Source of the DNA: DATBRG01 sp036560445
GTDB taxonomy: Bacteria > Pseudomonadota > Gammaproteobacteria > Burkholderiales > Methylophilaceae
Length of the DNA: 64,000 bases
Direction: 5' to 3'
Assembly: GCA_036560445.1 (NCBI GenBank)
Contig: DATBRG010000001.1
Location: forward strand, 1 to 64,000
Position numbers and translations under genes: made by a program. Shown here piece after piece: positions 45,861 to 53,828 of the stretch. The notes under the pieces were generated by a model, which was not told the DNA's origin, did not search any database, and was given only the letters and a program-made list of their open reading frames with translations. Each line of letters opens with the position of its first letter. Positions within the stretch are counted from its first letter, which is position 1.

Positions 45861-46355
45861 CTAATGGTCTTCGTCGTGTTTGTAATGCCCATACGCATGG
45901 CCTTTGCCATGTTTTTGCTTATGTTTACCGCCATTACGATCATCATCATATTCTTCTTCATAACCTACTCTTCTGCTGCTAGTCGTTGGCTTGCCAGGTT
46001 CGGCTATTACCTTGCCTACTACGGCACCACCCGCACCGCCTACGCCAGCACCGACGATGCCGCCAGTGCTGCCGCCTACTTTTTGCCCGACTACAGCACC
46101 AGTTGCGCCACCGGCCGCACCACCGATCACCGCACCGGTACGTGCATCACCTTTAGTGGTTGCAGCGGCACCCACACCACCGCCAACGGCACCGCCGACT
46201 ACCTGCCCAGTCTTGCCGCCGACTATACCGCCAACCGCCGCACCTGCGGCTGCCCCCAAGCCACCACCAACGGCTGTTTTACCGTTGCTATCGTCAGCCA
46301 GTACATTCAAGCTAATGCCTAACAACAGCATTAAAAGAACCTGTGAGATTTTCAT
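45861..46355 (-). CDS. Exported glycine-zipper protein with His-rich tail
   Basis: A 164-residue protein with signal peptide (ISQVLLMLLLGISLNVLADD), then about 90 residues of glycine-zipper repeats (for example AVGGIVGGKTGQVVGGAVGG) that would pack as membrane or oligomer helices, and a charged tail with many histidines (KHKQKHGKGHAYGHYKHDED). The tail may bind metal. No family name can be given beyond the glycine-zipper type. It ends opposite the ComEA-like gene; metG lies upstream on the same strand, 37 nt away. Confidence 0.8.
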   Translation of the reverse strand: MKISQVLLMLLLGISLNVLADDSNGKTAVGGGLGAAAGAAVGGIVGGKTGQVVGGAVGGGVGAAATTKGDARTGAVIGGAAGGATGAVVGQKVGGSTGGIVGAGVGGAGGAVVGKVIAEPGKPTTSSRRVGYEEEYDDDRNGGKHKQKHGKGHAYGHYKHDEDH

Positions 46356-46392
46356 GAAAAACTCCTTATAAAAACTATGCTTCCCCGAAACA

Positions 46393-48417
46393 CTATTTTA
46401 CGCGCATACCAGGCTGAGCGCCGTTATCCGGCGAAAGGATAAATGGCCCACCACTTTCATCGCTGGCTGCCAGCACCATGCCTTCTGACAAGCCAAACTT
46501 CATCTTGCGTGGTGCAAGGTTTGCCACCATCACAGTCAAGCGACCAACCAGCGTGGCCGGGTCATAGGCCGATTTGATACCGGCAAACACCTGGCGTGGT
46601 TTTTCTTCGCCAATATCAAGCGTGAGTTTGAGCAGTTTTTCTGCACCCTCTACATGCTCGGCATTGACGATCTTGGCGATTCGCAGATCGACCTTAGTAA
46701 AATCATCGATGGAGATATAGCTCGGCTCTTCGACTACGGGGGCGGTAACGGCTGGAGTTGTGGCTTGCATATTTTCCTTGTTGGCTTCGGTCATGGCTTC
46801 AATCTGTTTGGGATCGATACGGGTCATTAAGTGAGCATAGGGATTGATGGTGTGCCCTTTCGGCAGTAACTTGCTTGCGTCGGACCAGGTTAAAGGTGGA
46901 ACATTCAGAAACACCTCGATTTCGAGGGCCAATCTTGGCAGAACAGGTTTTAGGTAAATTGTGATTAACCTGAATGCCTCAATTAGTATGCTACATATGA
47001 CTTGAAGTTGTTGATTCTGACTAGGATCTTTTGCGACAAGCCATGGTTTCTCACGGTCAGTGAATTCGTTAACTAAGTCAGCCAATGCCATAATCTGACG
47101 AAGAGCAGAGCCATAATTCCTTGTTTCGTAGTCATTTCGAATGCCATCGCCTTTTGTGACTATGAGCCCAAGTAAACCGCCATATCCATCGACTCCGCGC
47201 ATGATGGTTCCATCAAATCGGTTAACGAGGAACCCCGCTGCTCGGCTAGCAATATTGATGTACTTGCCGACCAAGTCAGAGTTTACGCGAGCGGTAAAAT
47301 CTTCCAGATTCAGGTCGATGTCTTCCATACTGCCATTAAGCTTTGCAGCGTAGTAGTAGCGCAAATACTCAGGGTTCTTGATGTGTTCGAGATAGCTACG
47401 CGCGGTGATGAAAGTGCCGCGCGACTTGGACATCTTCTCGCCATTCACGGTCAGGAAGCCGTGAGCAAATATGCTGGTCGGTTTACGGTAGCCTGAGTAT
47501 TCCAAGGTTGCTGGCCAGAATAACGCATGGAAATAGAGGATGTCCTTGCCGATAAAGTGGTAGAGCTCGGTCGTTGAATCCTGTTTCCAGTATTCGTCGA
47601 AATCCAGCCCCTGCTTCTCGCACAGGTTCTTGAAGCTGGCCATGTAGCCGATGGGTGCATCAAGCCACACATAGAAGTATTTTCCCGGCGCATCAGGAAT
47701 CTCGAAGCCAAAATACGGCGCATCGCGTGAAATATCCCAATCCGACAGGCCTGCCCCGAACCATTCGCCCATCTTGTTGGCGGCTTCTGGCTGCAAGGTG
47801 CCGGAACGCGTCCAGGCCTTAAGGAAATCGCCGCATTCGGAGAGCTTGAAGAAGTAATGCTCGGTTTCCTTGCGCACAGGCGCTGCGCCGGAGACTGCGG
47901 AATACGGGTTGATCAGCTCAATCGGGCTGTAAGTCGTGCCACACACTTCACACGAATCACCATATTGATCTTTGGCATGGCACTTGGGGCATTCACCTTT
48001 GATAAAGCGATCTGGCAGGAACATACTTTTGACTGGGTCAAAAAACTGTTCGATGGTCTTGGTGGCAATCTTGTTATTGGCCTTGAGTGCCTTGTAAATG
48101 GTGCTTGCCAACTCTTTATTCTCAGGCGAATTAGTGGAGTGATAGTTATCGAACTCCACCAGGAAATCAGCAAAATCTGCGCTGTGCTCAGCGTGTACCT
48201 TCTCGATCAACGCCTCTGGCGTAATACCCTCTTTCTCAGCACGCAACATGATAGGCGTACCATGCGTATCATCGGCACAGACGTAATGCACGGTATGGCC
48301 CTGCATCTTCTGGAAGCGCACCCAGATATCAGTCTGGATATACTCAACCAGATGGCCCAGATGAATGCTGCCGTTGGCATAAGGTAGCGCAGAGGTGACA
48401 AGGATTTTACGGCTCAT
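46393..48417 (-). CDS. metG: Methionyl-tRNA synthetase
   Basis: Class I synthetase of 674 residues. HIGH motif in YANGSIHLGHLVEYIQTD, zinc knuckle CPKCHAKDQYGDSCEVCG, KMSKS in NGEKMSKSRGTFI, and a C-terminal Trbp111-like tRNA-binding domain (DDFTKVDLRIAKIVNAEHVE). It is complete. A central part of the gene (about 46900-47300) is visibly more AT-rich than the rest, which may reflect recombination. It is divergent from mrp. Confidence 0.95.
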   Translation of the reverse strand: MSRKILVTSALPYANGSIHLGHLVEYIQTDIWVRFQKMQGHTVHYVCADDTHGTPIMLRAEKEGITPEALIEKVHAEHSADFADFLVEFDNYHSTNSPENKELASTIYKALKANNKIATKTIEQFFDPVKSMFLPDRFIKGECPKCHAKDQYGDSCEVCGTTYSPIELINPYSAVSGAAPVRKETEHYFFKLSECGDFLKAWTRSGTLQPEAANKMGEWFGAGLSDWDISRDAPYFGFEIPDAPGKYFYVWLDAPIGYMASFKNLCEKQGLDFDEYWKQDSTTELYHFIGKDILYFHALFWPATLEYSGYRKPTSIFAHGFLTVNGEKMSKSRGTFITARSYLEHIKNPEYLRYYYAAKLNGSMEDIDLNLEDFTARVNSDLVGKYINIASRAAGFLVNRFDGTIMRGVDGYGGLLGLIVTKGDGIRNDYETRNYGSALRQIMALADLVNEFTDREKPWLVAKDPSQNQQLQVICSILIEAFRLITIYLKPVLPRLALEIEVFLNVPPLTWSDASKLLPKGHTINPYAHLMTRIDPKQIEAMTEANKENMQATTPAVTAPVVEEPSYISIDDFTKVDLRIAKIVNAEHVEGAEKLLKLTLDIGEEKPRQVFAGIKSAYDPATLVGRLTVMVANLAPRKMKFGLSEGMVLAASDESGGPFILSPDNGAQPGMRVK

Positions 48418-48536
48418 AAATTGCTCAAAGGCTTATTGTGCGTAGGAAAGCACGCATTTTAGCAAATGACGCGGGTGAACACATGCGCTAAAATCATGTT
48501 CTTATCAAAATCAATGCATTAATTCAGGAAAACAGC

Positions 48537-49625
48537 ATGTCCATCTCGGAATCACAGGTTCAATCCGCGCTTAAAGAAGTCTTAGACCCATACACTGGCA
48601 AAGACTTCATCACTAGCAAAGCCGCGAAGAATATCCGCATTGATGGCAGCAATGTTGCGCTTGATATTGTGCTGGGATATCCGGCCAAGTCGGTCATGGC
48701 CGAGATTCAGGCTTTAGTTCAGGACAAACTGAAAACATTGCCGGACATTGGCAATGTTTCTATTAACATAGGCAGTAGAATCGTGCCGCACAGCGTGCAA
48801 CGCGGCGTCGGGCTAATCCCCGGTGTAAAGAACATCATTGCTGTGGCTTCGGGCAAGGGCGGCGTGGGTAAATCCACCACTGCCGTCAACTTGGCTCTGG
48901 CATTGGCTGCTGAAGGTGCCTCAGTCGGCATACTGGACGCCGACATCTATGGCCCCAGCCAACCACAGATGCTAGGCATCACAGGCCGCCCGGAAAGTAC
49001 TGATGGCAAAAGCATGGAGCCAATGGAGCGGCATGGCATACAGGCCATGTCTATCGGCTTCCTGGTGGACATTGATACGCCGATGGCGTGGCGTGGCCCT
49101 ATGGTCACTGGTGCACTGGAACAGTTGCTGAAAGAAACCCGCTGGCAGGATATTGATTATCTCGTGGTTGATCTGCCACCTGGTACTGGCGACATCCAAC
49201 TTACGCTCTCGCAAAAAGTGCCTGTGACCGGCGCCGTGATTGTCACCACACCTCAAGACATTGCCCTGCTGGATGCTCGCAAAGGATTGAAGATGTTCGA
49301 AAAAGTCGGCATCCCGATTCTGGGTATCGTCGAGAACATGAGTACGCACATCTGCTCCCAATGTGGCCATGAGGAACATATTTTTGGTGCCGGTGGTGGC
49401 GCAACGATGTGCAAAGATTACAACGTAGACCTGCTTGGCTCTTTGCCGCTGGATATCAAGATACGCGAACAAGCCGACGGTGGGACGCCGACCGTAGTTG
49501 CTGAGCCAGATGGCAAGATTGCAGCAATCTATAAACAGATCGCCCGTACTACCGCCATCAAGATTGCTCAACTAAGTATGGATCACAGCAGCAAATTCCC
49601 GAATATCGTGATTCAAAACACCTAA
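48537..49625 (+). CDS. apbC: Fe-S cluster carrier ATPase Mrp/ApbC
   Basis: P-loop scaffold protein that carries 4Fe-4S clusters to apo-proteins. The 362 residues include an N-terminal MIP18-like domain (ALKEVLDPYTGKDFITSKAA), the deviant Walker A SGKGGVGKSTTAVNLALALA, DADIYGPSQPQMLG, and the cluster-binding CSQCGHEEHIFG near residue 270. A strong bidirectional terminator follows. Confidence 0.94.
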   Translation: MSISESQVQSALKEVLDPYTGKDFITSKAAKNIRIDGSNVALDIVLGYPAKSVMAEIQALVQDKLKTLPDIGNVSINIGSRIVPHSVQRGVGLIPGVKNIIAVASGKGGVGKSTTAVNLALALAAEGASVGILDADIYGPSQPQMLGITGRPESTDGKSMEPMERHGIQAMSIGFLVDIDTPMAWRGPMVTGALEQLLKETRWQDIDYLVVDLPPGTGDIQLTLSQKVPVTGAVIVTTPQDIALLDARKGLKMFEKVGIPILGIVENMSTHICSQCGHEEHIFGAGGGATMCKDYNVDLLGSLPLDIKIREQADGGTPTVVAEPDGKIAAIYKQIARTTAIKIAQLSMDHSSKFPNIVIQNT

Positions 49626-49640
49626 TTCTGCTAGTTATAA

Positions 49641-49680
49641 ACAAAACGCCCCAAGTGAGATTACTTGGGGCGTTTTGTTT
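49641..49680. terminator. Bidirectional terminator between apbC and pgl
   Basis: ACAAAACGCCCCAAGT (49641-49656) and ACTTGGGGCGTTTTGT (49663-49678) form a perfect 16-bp stem with loop GAGATT, with T-runs on the plus strand and A-runs giving T-runs on the minus strand. It serves both convergent genes. Confidence 0.92.
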
Positions 49681-49702
49681 TTGATGAGCTGAAACTAGCT
49701 TG

Positions 49703-50431
49703 TTACTTCAGGTTGACGCCAAAACAGTAAACATCCACGCCACTTTTAGGGGTAATCACAGTCGCTGGGATGGCTACTCCGCTCCGCCAGTTATCCACCG
49801 CCTCTTGTTTGCCACTGCCGGTCACCAGAAACATCACCTCACGGGTTTTGCTCAACCGTGCCGCGCTTATGGAAACGCGCTCCGGTGGGGGCTTGGGCGC
49901 ATCAAATACGGGAAAAGCATCGACGCTATCATCCCAGCTATGGCCGGGAAACAAGCTAGCAGTATGGCCATCTTCACCAAGACCTAGCAGCACAAGATCA
50001 AAATCATCCAGACCTGCCAGGGTTTTAGCGTAGGACTTTGCGCCCTCCACTGGACCCAATTCAGTTGGGATATCGTGGATATGACTGGCCGGGATGCTGA
50101 CGTGGTCAAGCCACACCTGTGCGGCCATCAGGCTATTACGCTCAGGATGATCCACTGGCAGGCAACGGTCATCATTGTAGTAAATATGCCACTTGCTCCA
50201 ATCCGTGTTAGCTTTGCTGAGTAGCGCGTAAACACTCTTGGGTGTGCCGCCACCAGCGAGTACTATGGTGAATTTTCCCCGCTTGCTTATTGCCTTTGCG
50301 GCCGATTCCAGGATTCTTGCCAGGGCCGCCTGATTGATTTCATCTTGATTACTGAACGAATACCAGCGGGTGATTTGCTTATTTGCTGCCATAAACTGCT
50401 CTTTATTTTGAATAGATGTTACGTTATGCAT
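49703..50431 (-). CDS. pgl: 6-phosphogluconolactonase
   Basis: Hydrolyses 6-phosphogluconolactone in the oxidative pentose phosphate route, here part of the dissimilatory RuMP cycle. The 242 residues have the DevB-type motifs VLAGGGTPKSVYALL, WHIYYNDDRCLPVDHPERNS and VLLGLGEDGHTASLFPG. An inner ATG at 50392 is an alternative start. It is divergent from gnd and close to zwf, forming a functional group of three. Confidence 0.92.
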   Translation of the reverse strand: MHNVTSIQNKEQFMAANKQITRWYSFSNQDEINQAALARILESAAKAISKRGKFTIVLAGGGTPKSVYALLSKANTDWSKWHIYYNDDRCLPVDHPERNSLMAAQVWLDHVSIPASHIHDIPTELGPVEGAKSYAKTLAGLDDFDLVLLGLGEDGHTASLFPGHSWDDSVDAFPVFDAPKPPPERVSISAARLSKTREVMFLVTGSGKQEAVDNWRSGVAIPATVITPKSGVDVYCFGVNLK

Positions 50432-50551
50432 GAATTTTAGTGCCTTTAACTGTATAATTTTGCCAGTTTAATTTTTGCTTAAAAAGCAATTAAACCCCTC
50501 TTATCTCAACAAGAGATGATGACACATCATCCTCATCAAGGAAAACTCCAA

Positions 50552-51463
50552 ATGAAATTAGCAATGCTTGGTTTAGGCAAAATGGGCGGCAACATGACTC
50601 GCCGCTTACTCAAGAGTGGTATCGAAGTCGTCGGTTTTGACTTCAGCCAGGACACCGTCAACCTTATTGCCAAAGAAGCCGGCATGATCCCCGCTGCATC
50701 TGCATCCGAAGCCGTTTCCAAGCTTGGCGATGGCCAGAAGATTGTCTGGCTCATGCTGCCGAGCGGCGACCCCACCGAGAACCAGATCAAAGATCTGATC
50801 CCCCAATTGAAGAAGGGCGACATCATCGTCGACGGCGGCAACTCGAACTACAAGGATAGTCAGCGTCGCGGCGCATGGCTAGCCGAACACGGCATCGGCT
50901 ACATGGACTGTGGCACCTCCGGTGGTATCTGGGGTCTGCAAAACGGCTACTGCCTGATGGTAGGTGCCAATGACGATGTGGCCAAGACCATGGAGCCTAT
51001 TCTAATCGCACTGGCGCCATCCAAGGATAACGGTTGGGCACACGTAGGCCCTGTAGGCTCTGGCCACTTCACCAAGATGATCCATAACGGTATCGAATAC
51101 GGCATGATGCAGGCGATGGCCGAAGGCCTGGATCTGCTCAAGGGCAAGGAAGAGTTCAACCTCGACCTGGCACAGATCACCGAGCTGTGGCGCCATGGCT
51201 CCGTCGTCCGCAGCTGGCTGCTGGACCTGACTGCTGACGCACTGAAGGGTGATCAGGAACTGTCTGGCATCGCCCCATACGTCGCTGACTCTGGCGAAGG
51301 CCGCTGGACGGTCATGGAATCCGTAGAACAAGGCGTTGCTGCACCAGTGCTGACGCTGGCTCTGCAAGCACGTTTCAGAAGCCAGGACGCAACCGGCTTC
51401 AGCTACAAGCTGCTGTCCATGATGCGTAATGGTTTTGGCGGCCACGCTGTCAAAACCAAGTAA
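50552..51463 (+). CDS. gnd: 6-phosphogluconate dehydrogenase, short form
   Basis: Oxidative decarboxylation of 6-phosphogluconate to ribulose 5-phosphate. The 303-residue form lacks the second half of the long NADP enzyme and belongs to the GndA/YqeC-like, often NAD-preferring, type. Motifs: MKLAMLGLGKMGGNMTRRLL, IVDGGNSNYKDSQRR, YMDCGTSGGIWGLQNGYCLM and VGSGHFTKMIHNGIEYGMMQ. The start at 50552 has AAGGAAAA upstream; a longer start is weaker. It regenerates the formaldehyde acceptor in RuMP methylotrophs. Confidence 0.94.
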   Translation: MKLAMLGLGKMGGNMTRRLLKSGIEVVGFDFSQDTVNLIAKEAGMIPAASASEAVSKLGDGQKIVWLMLPSGDPTENQIKDLIPQLKKGDIIVDGGNSNYKDSQRRGAWLAEHGIGYMDCGTSGGIWGLQNGYCLMVGANDDVAKTMEPILIALAPSKDNGWAHVGPVGSGHFTKMIHNGIEYGMMQAMAEGLDLLKGKEEFNLDLAQITELWRHGSVVRSWLLDLTADALKGDQELSGIAPYVADSGEGRWTVMESVEQGVAAPVLTLALQARFRSQDATGFSYKLLSMMRNGFGGHAVKTK

Positions 51464-51485
51464 TCTAGTTTTTCTTTAGCAATGG

Positions 51486-51523
51486 GATAAAGGTGCATTT
51501 GCCAAAAGCAATGCACCTTTATC
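51486..51523. terminator. Long hairpin between gnd and zwf
   Basis: GATAAAGGTGCATT (51486-51499) pairs perfectly over 14 bp with AATGCACCTTTATC (51510-51523), 10-nt loop. No separate U-run follows, but the stem base is U/A-rich. It probably ends or stabilises the gnd message, leaving zwf with its own promoter. Confidence 0.6.
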
Positions 51524-51607
51524 GCTTGATACGATTATTAAAAAGCCTTGAAAAGCTGTAAAATCGCGTATTTATTTCACTAATAAATCAACGGAAATTC
51601 TGAACAC

Positions 51608-53086
51608 ATGAAACAAATCGACCCATGTACCCTGGTTTTGTTTGGCGCCAGCGGTAATCTCTCCCGCGTCAAGCTTATGCCTGGCCTGTTCCGCCTGGAT
51701 AGCCTCGGCCGCCTGCCAGAAGATCTGGCAATCGTCTCAGTTGGCCGCGGCGAGGTTTCGCGCGAAGCCTGGCATGCAGATATCAAGGGCATGCTAGATG
51801 CCAAGTTCAAGAAGGGGTACGACCAGAAAGTATTTGAACGCTTTATCGCGCGCAACCACTACCATGCTAACCCACCGACGGACCCGAATGCATTTGAACG
51901 CCTGAAGAAGACGTTGTCGGATGAGAAAACTTTCCCACAGAATTTTGCCTACTTCCTGTCTGTACGCCCTACCGATTTCGCACCAGTAGTTGACCAGTTG
52001 GCATCGGTAAACCTGCTGAACGAAGATAAATATTGGCGGCGCGTGGTGATTGAGAAGCCTTTTGGCACCGACCTACCATCTGCGAAAGCATTGCAGGCAT
52101 CGATCACCAAGTACCTCAAGGAAAGCCAGATCTATCGTATCGACCATTACCTTGGTAAATCTGCATTGCAGAACATCATGCTGCAACGCTTCGCCAATAC
52201 CATTCTTGAGCCAATCTGGAACAAGGATTACATTGACCACGTACAGATCACCAATACCGAGTTTCTCGGCGTGGGTGACCGCACCCAGTTCTACGATGCG
52301 ACTGGCGCCCTGCGTGACATGATCCAAAGCCATATTTTGCAAACCATGGCGCTTACCGCGATGGAGCTGCCCAAAGCATTGACCCCTGATGCTATCCGCG
52401 CCGAGAAGATCAAGGTACTGGAAGCTATCCGTCCGATTCCGGTCAATGAACTAAAGAAGCATGCTTTCCGTGCGCAATATTCCGCTGGCACAATCAACGG
52501 TGAAAAAGTGCCAGGCTATCTGGAAGAGCTGGGCGACAACACCAGCGTGGTTGAAACCTATGCCGCCCTGAAGTTGTTTATCGATAACCCACGCTGGCAA
52601 GGCGTACCATTCTATATCCGTACCGCCAAACGCCTGCATGAAGCAGATACTCGCATCTGTATCCGCTTCAAGAAAGCACCATTGCAAATTGGCGCTGGGC
52701 AGCACCAGAATTGGCTTATCATTGGCATACAGCCGCGTGAGTGCATCAAAATGGAAATTGAATCCAAGATTCCTGGCCTCGATATCAACACCCGTACCAT
52801 ACAGCTGGATGCTGCTAACCGCCTTGATGGCGATGAGAGCGTTGATGCCTATGAAGCACTGTTACTTAACCTGATGCAGGGTGACAATTCACAATACCTG
52901 CACATCAGCGAAGTTGAAGCGCAGTGGCGTCTGGTTGACCCGGTAATTGAAGCCTGGAACAAGGATAAAGCACCTGTTACTCAATATGTTGCTGGCAGCC
53001 GCGACCCAGAAGAATCGAAGGTCATTTTCGAATCTGAAGATCAGTTCTGGCGCTATTCCATTGAACTGGGTGGCGACGTCCAATAA
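51608..53086 (+). CDS. zwf: Glucose-6-phosphate 1-dehydrogenase
   Basis: First step of the oxidative branch. The 492 residues start with the coenzyme motif LVLFGASGNLSRVKLMPGLF, contain EKPFGTDLPSAKAL and the active-site histidine motif YRIDHYLGKSALQNIM, and match the E. coli length of 491. With pgl and gnd it forms the cyclic formaldehyde oxidation route in RuMP methylotrophs. Confidence 0.95.
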   Translation: MKQIDPCTLVLFGASGNLSRVKLMPGLFRLDSLGRLPEDLAIVSVGRGEVSREAWHADIKGMLDAKFKKGYDQKVFERFIARNHYHANPPTDPNAFERLKKTLSDEKTFPQNFAYFLSVRPTDFAPVVDQLASVNLLNEDKYWRRVVIEKPFGTDLPSAKALQASITKYLKESQIYRIDHYLGKSALQNIMLQRFANTILEPIWNKDYIDHVQITNTEFLGVGDRTQFYDATGALRDMIQSHILQTMALTAMELPKALTPDAIRAEKIKVLEAIRPIPVNELKKHAFRAQYSAGTINGEKVPGYLEELGDNTSVVETYAALKLFIDNPRWQGVPFYIRTAKRLHEADTRICIRFKKAPLQIGAGQHQNWLIIGIQPRECIKMEIESKIPGLDINTRTIQLDAANRLDGDESVDAYEALLLNLMQGDNSQYLHISEVEAQWRLVDPVIEAWNKDKAPVTQYVAGSRDPEESKVIFESEDQFWRYSIELGGDVQ

Positions 53087-53144
53087 TCAAGCCATGAATA
53101 TAGCCGCACTACCGCGCCTATATTCAATTCAATAAGGGAAAGTG

Positions 53145-53720
53145 ATGAGCATAAAGTCCGACAAGTGGATACGACGTATGGCAGAACAACATGGCATGAT
53201 AGAGCCGTTCGAGCCAGGCCAGGTCAAACAGTCAGCTGATGGGCAACGCATGGTTTCCTACGGCACTTCCAGCTATGGCTACGATATCCGTTGTTCCAAG
53301 GAATTCAAGCTCTTCACCAACCTTAACAGTACTATCGTAGACCCCAAAAACTTCGACCCTAACTCCTTTGTTGAAGTAAACGCCGACTACTGCATCATCC
53401 CACCAAACTCTTTCGCACTGGCACGCACGGTTGAATACTTCCGCATCCCACGCAACGTACTGACTATCTGCCTGGGTAAATCCACCTATGCACGCTGCGG
53501 CATTATTGTTAACGTGACCCCGTTTGAACCTGAGTGGGAAGGCTACGTCACCCTCGAGTTCAGCAACACCACACCACTACCAGCCAAAATATACGCCAAT
53601 GAAGGCTGTGCGCAGGTATTGTTCTTTGAAGCAGATGACGACGATGTCTGCGAAACCTCCTATAAAGACCGTGGCGGTAAGTATCAGGGACAAGTTGGCG
53701 TCACGCTGCCAAAAATTTAG
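53145..53720 (+). CDS. dcd: dCTP deaminase
   Basis: Deaminates dCTP to dUTP. The start ATG at 53145 gives the standard MSIKSDKWIRRMAEQHGMIE; GTG 53142 is one codon earlier. Motifs SSYGYDIRCSKEFKLFTN, ICLGKSTYARCGIIVNVTPF and CAQVLFFEADD mark the dUTPase-like trimer fold. AAGGGAAAG precedes the start. About 105 nt separate it from the decarboxylase gene. Confidence 0.94.
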   Translation: MSIKSDKWIRRMAEQHGMIEPFEPGQVKQSADGQRMVSYGTSSYGYDIRCSKEFKLFTNLNSTIVDPKNFDPNSFVEVNADYCIIPPNSFALARTVEYFRIPRNVLTICLGKSTYARCGIIVNVTPFEPEWEGYVTLEFSNTTPLPAKIYANEGCAQVLFFEADDDDVCETSYKDRGGKYQGQVGVTLPKI

Positions 53721-53742
53721 TCCGAAATTAGTGCCTAAACCC

Positions 53743-53770
53743 TTGTCGCGGCACAATATTGTGCTATATT
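53743..53770 (+). promoter_or_regulatory. Sigma70 promoter with palindrome in the spacer
   Basis: TTGTCG (53743-53748) and TATATT (53765-53770) are 16 nt apart. The perfect palindrome GCACAATATTGTGC (53751-53764) fills 14 of the 16 spacer bases, the place where a repressor or MerR-type activator would sit. It would drive the decarboxylase gene at 53829. Confidence 0.5.
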
Positions 53771-53828
53771 TCGCCCCTTTCCATTTTGCATAGCAGCCGC
53801 TCACATTGAGTAGCGCTGGGAGACCACT

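Noticed and set aside
45861..46371. Plus-strand Ala/Pro/Thr-rich open frames opposite the glycine-zipper gene
   Set aside because: They are antisense images of GGx repeats; only the minus strand encodes a signal peptide.
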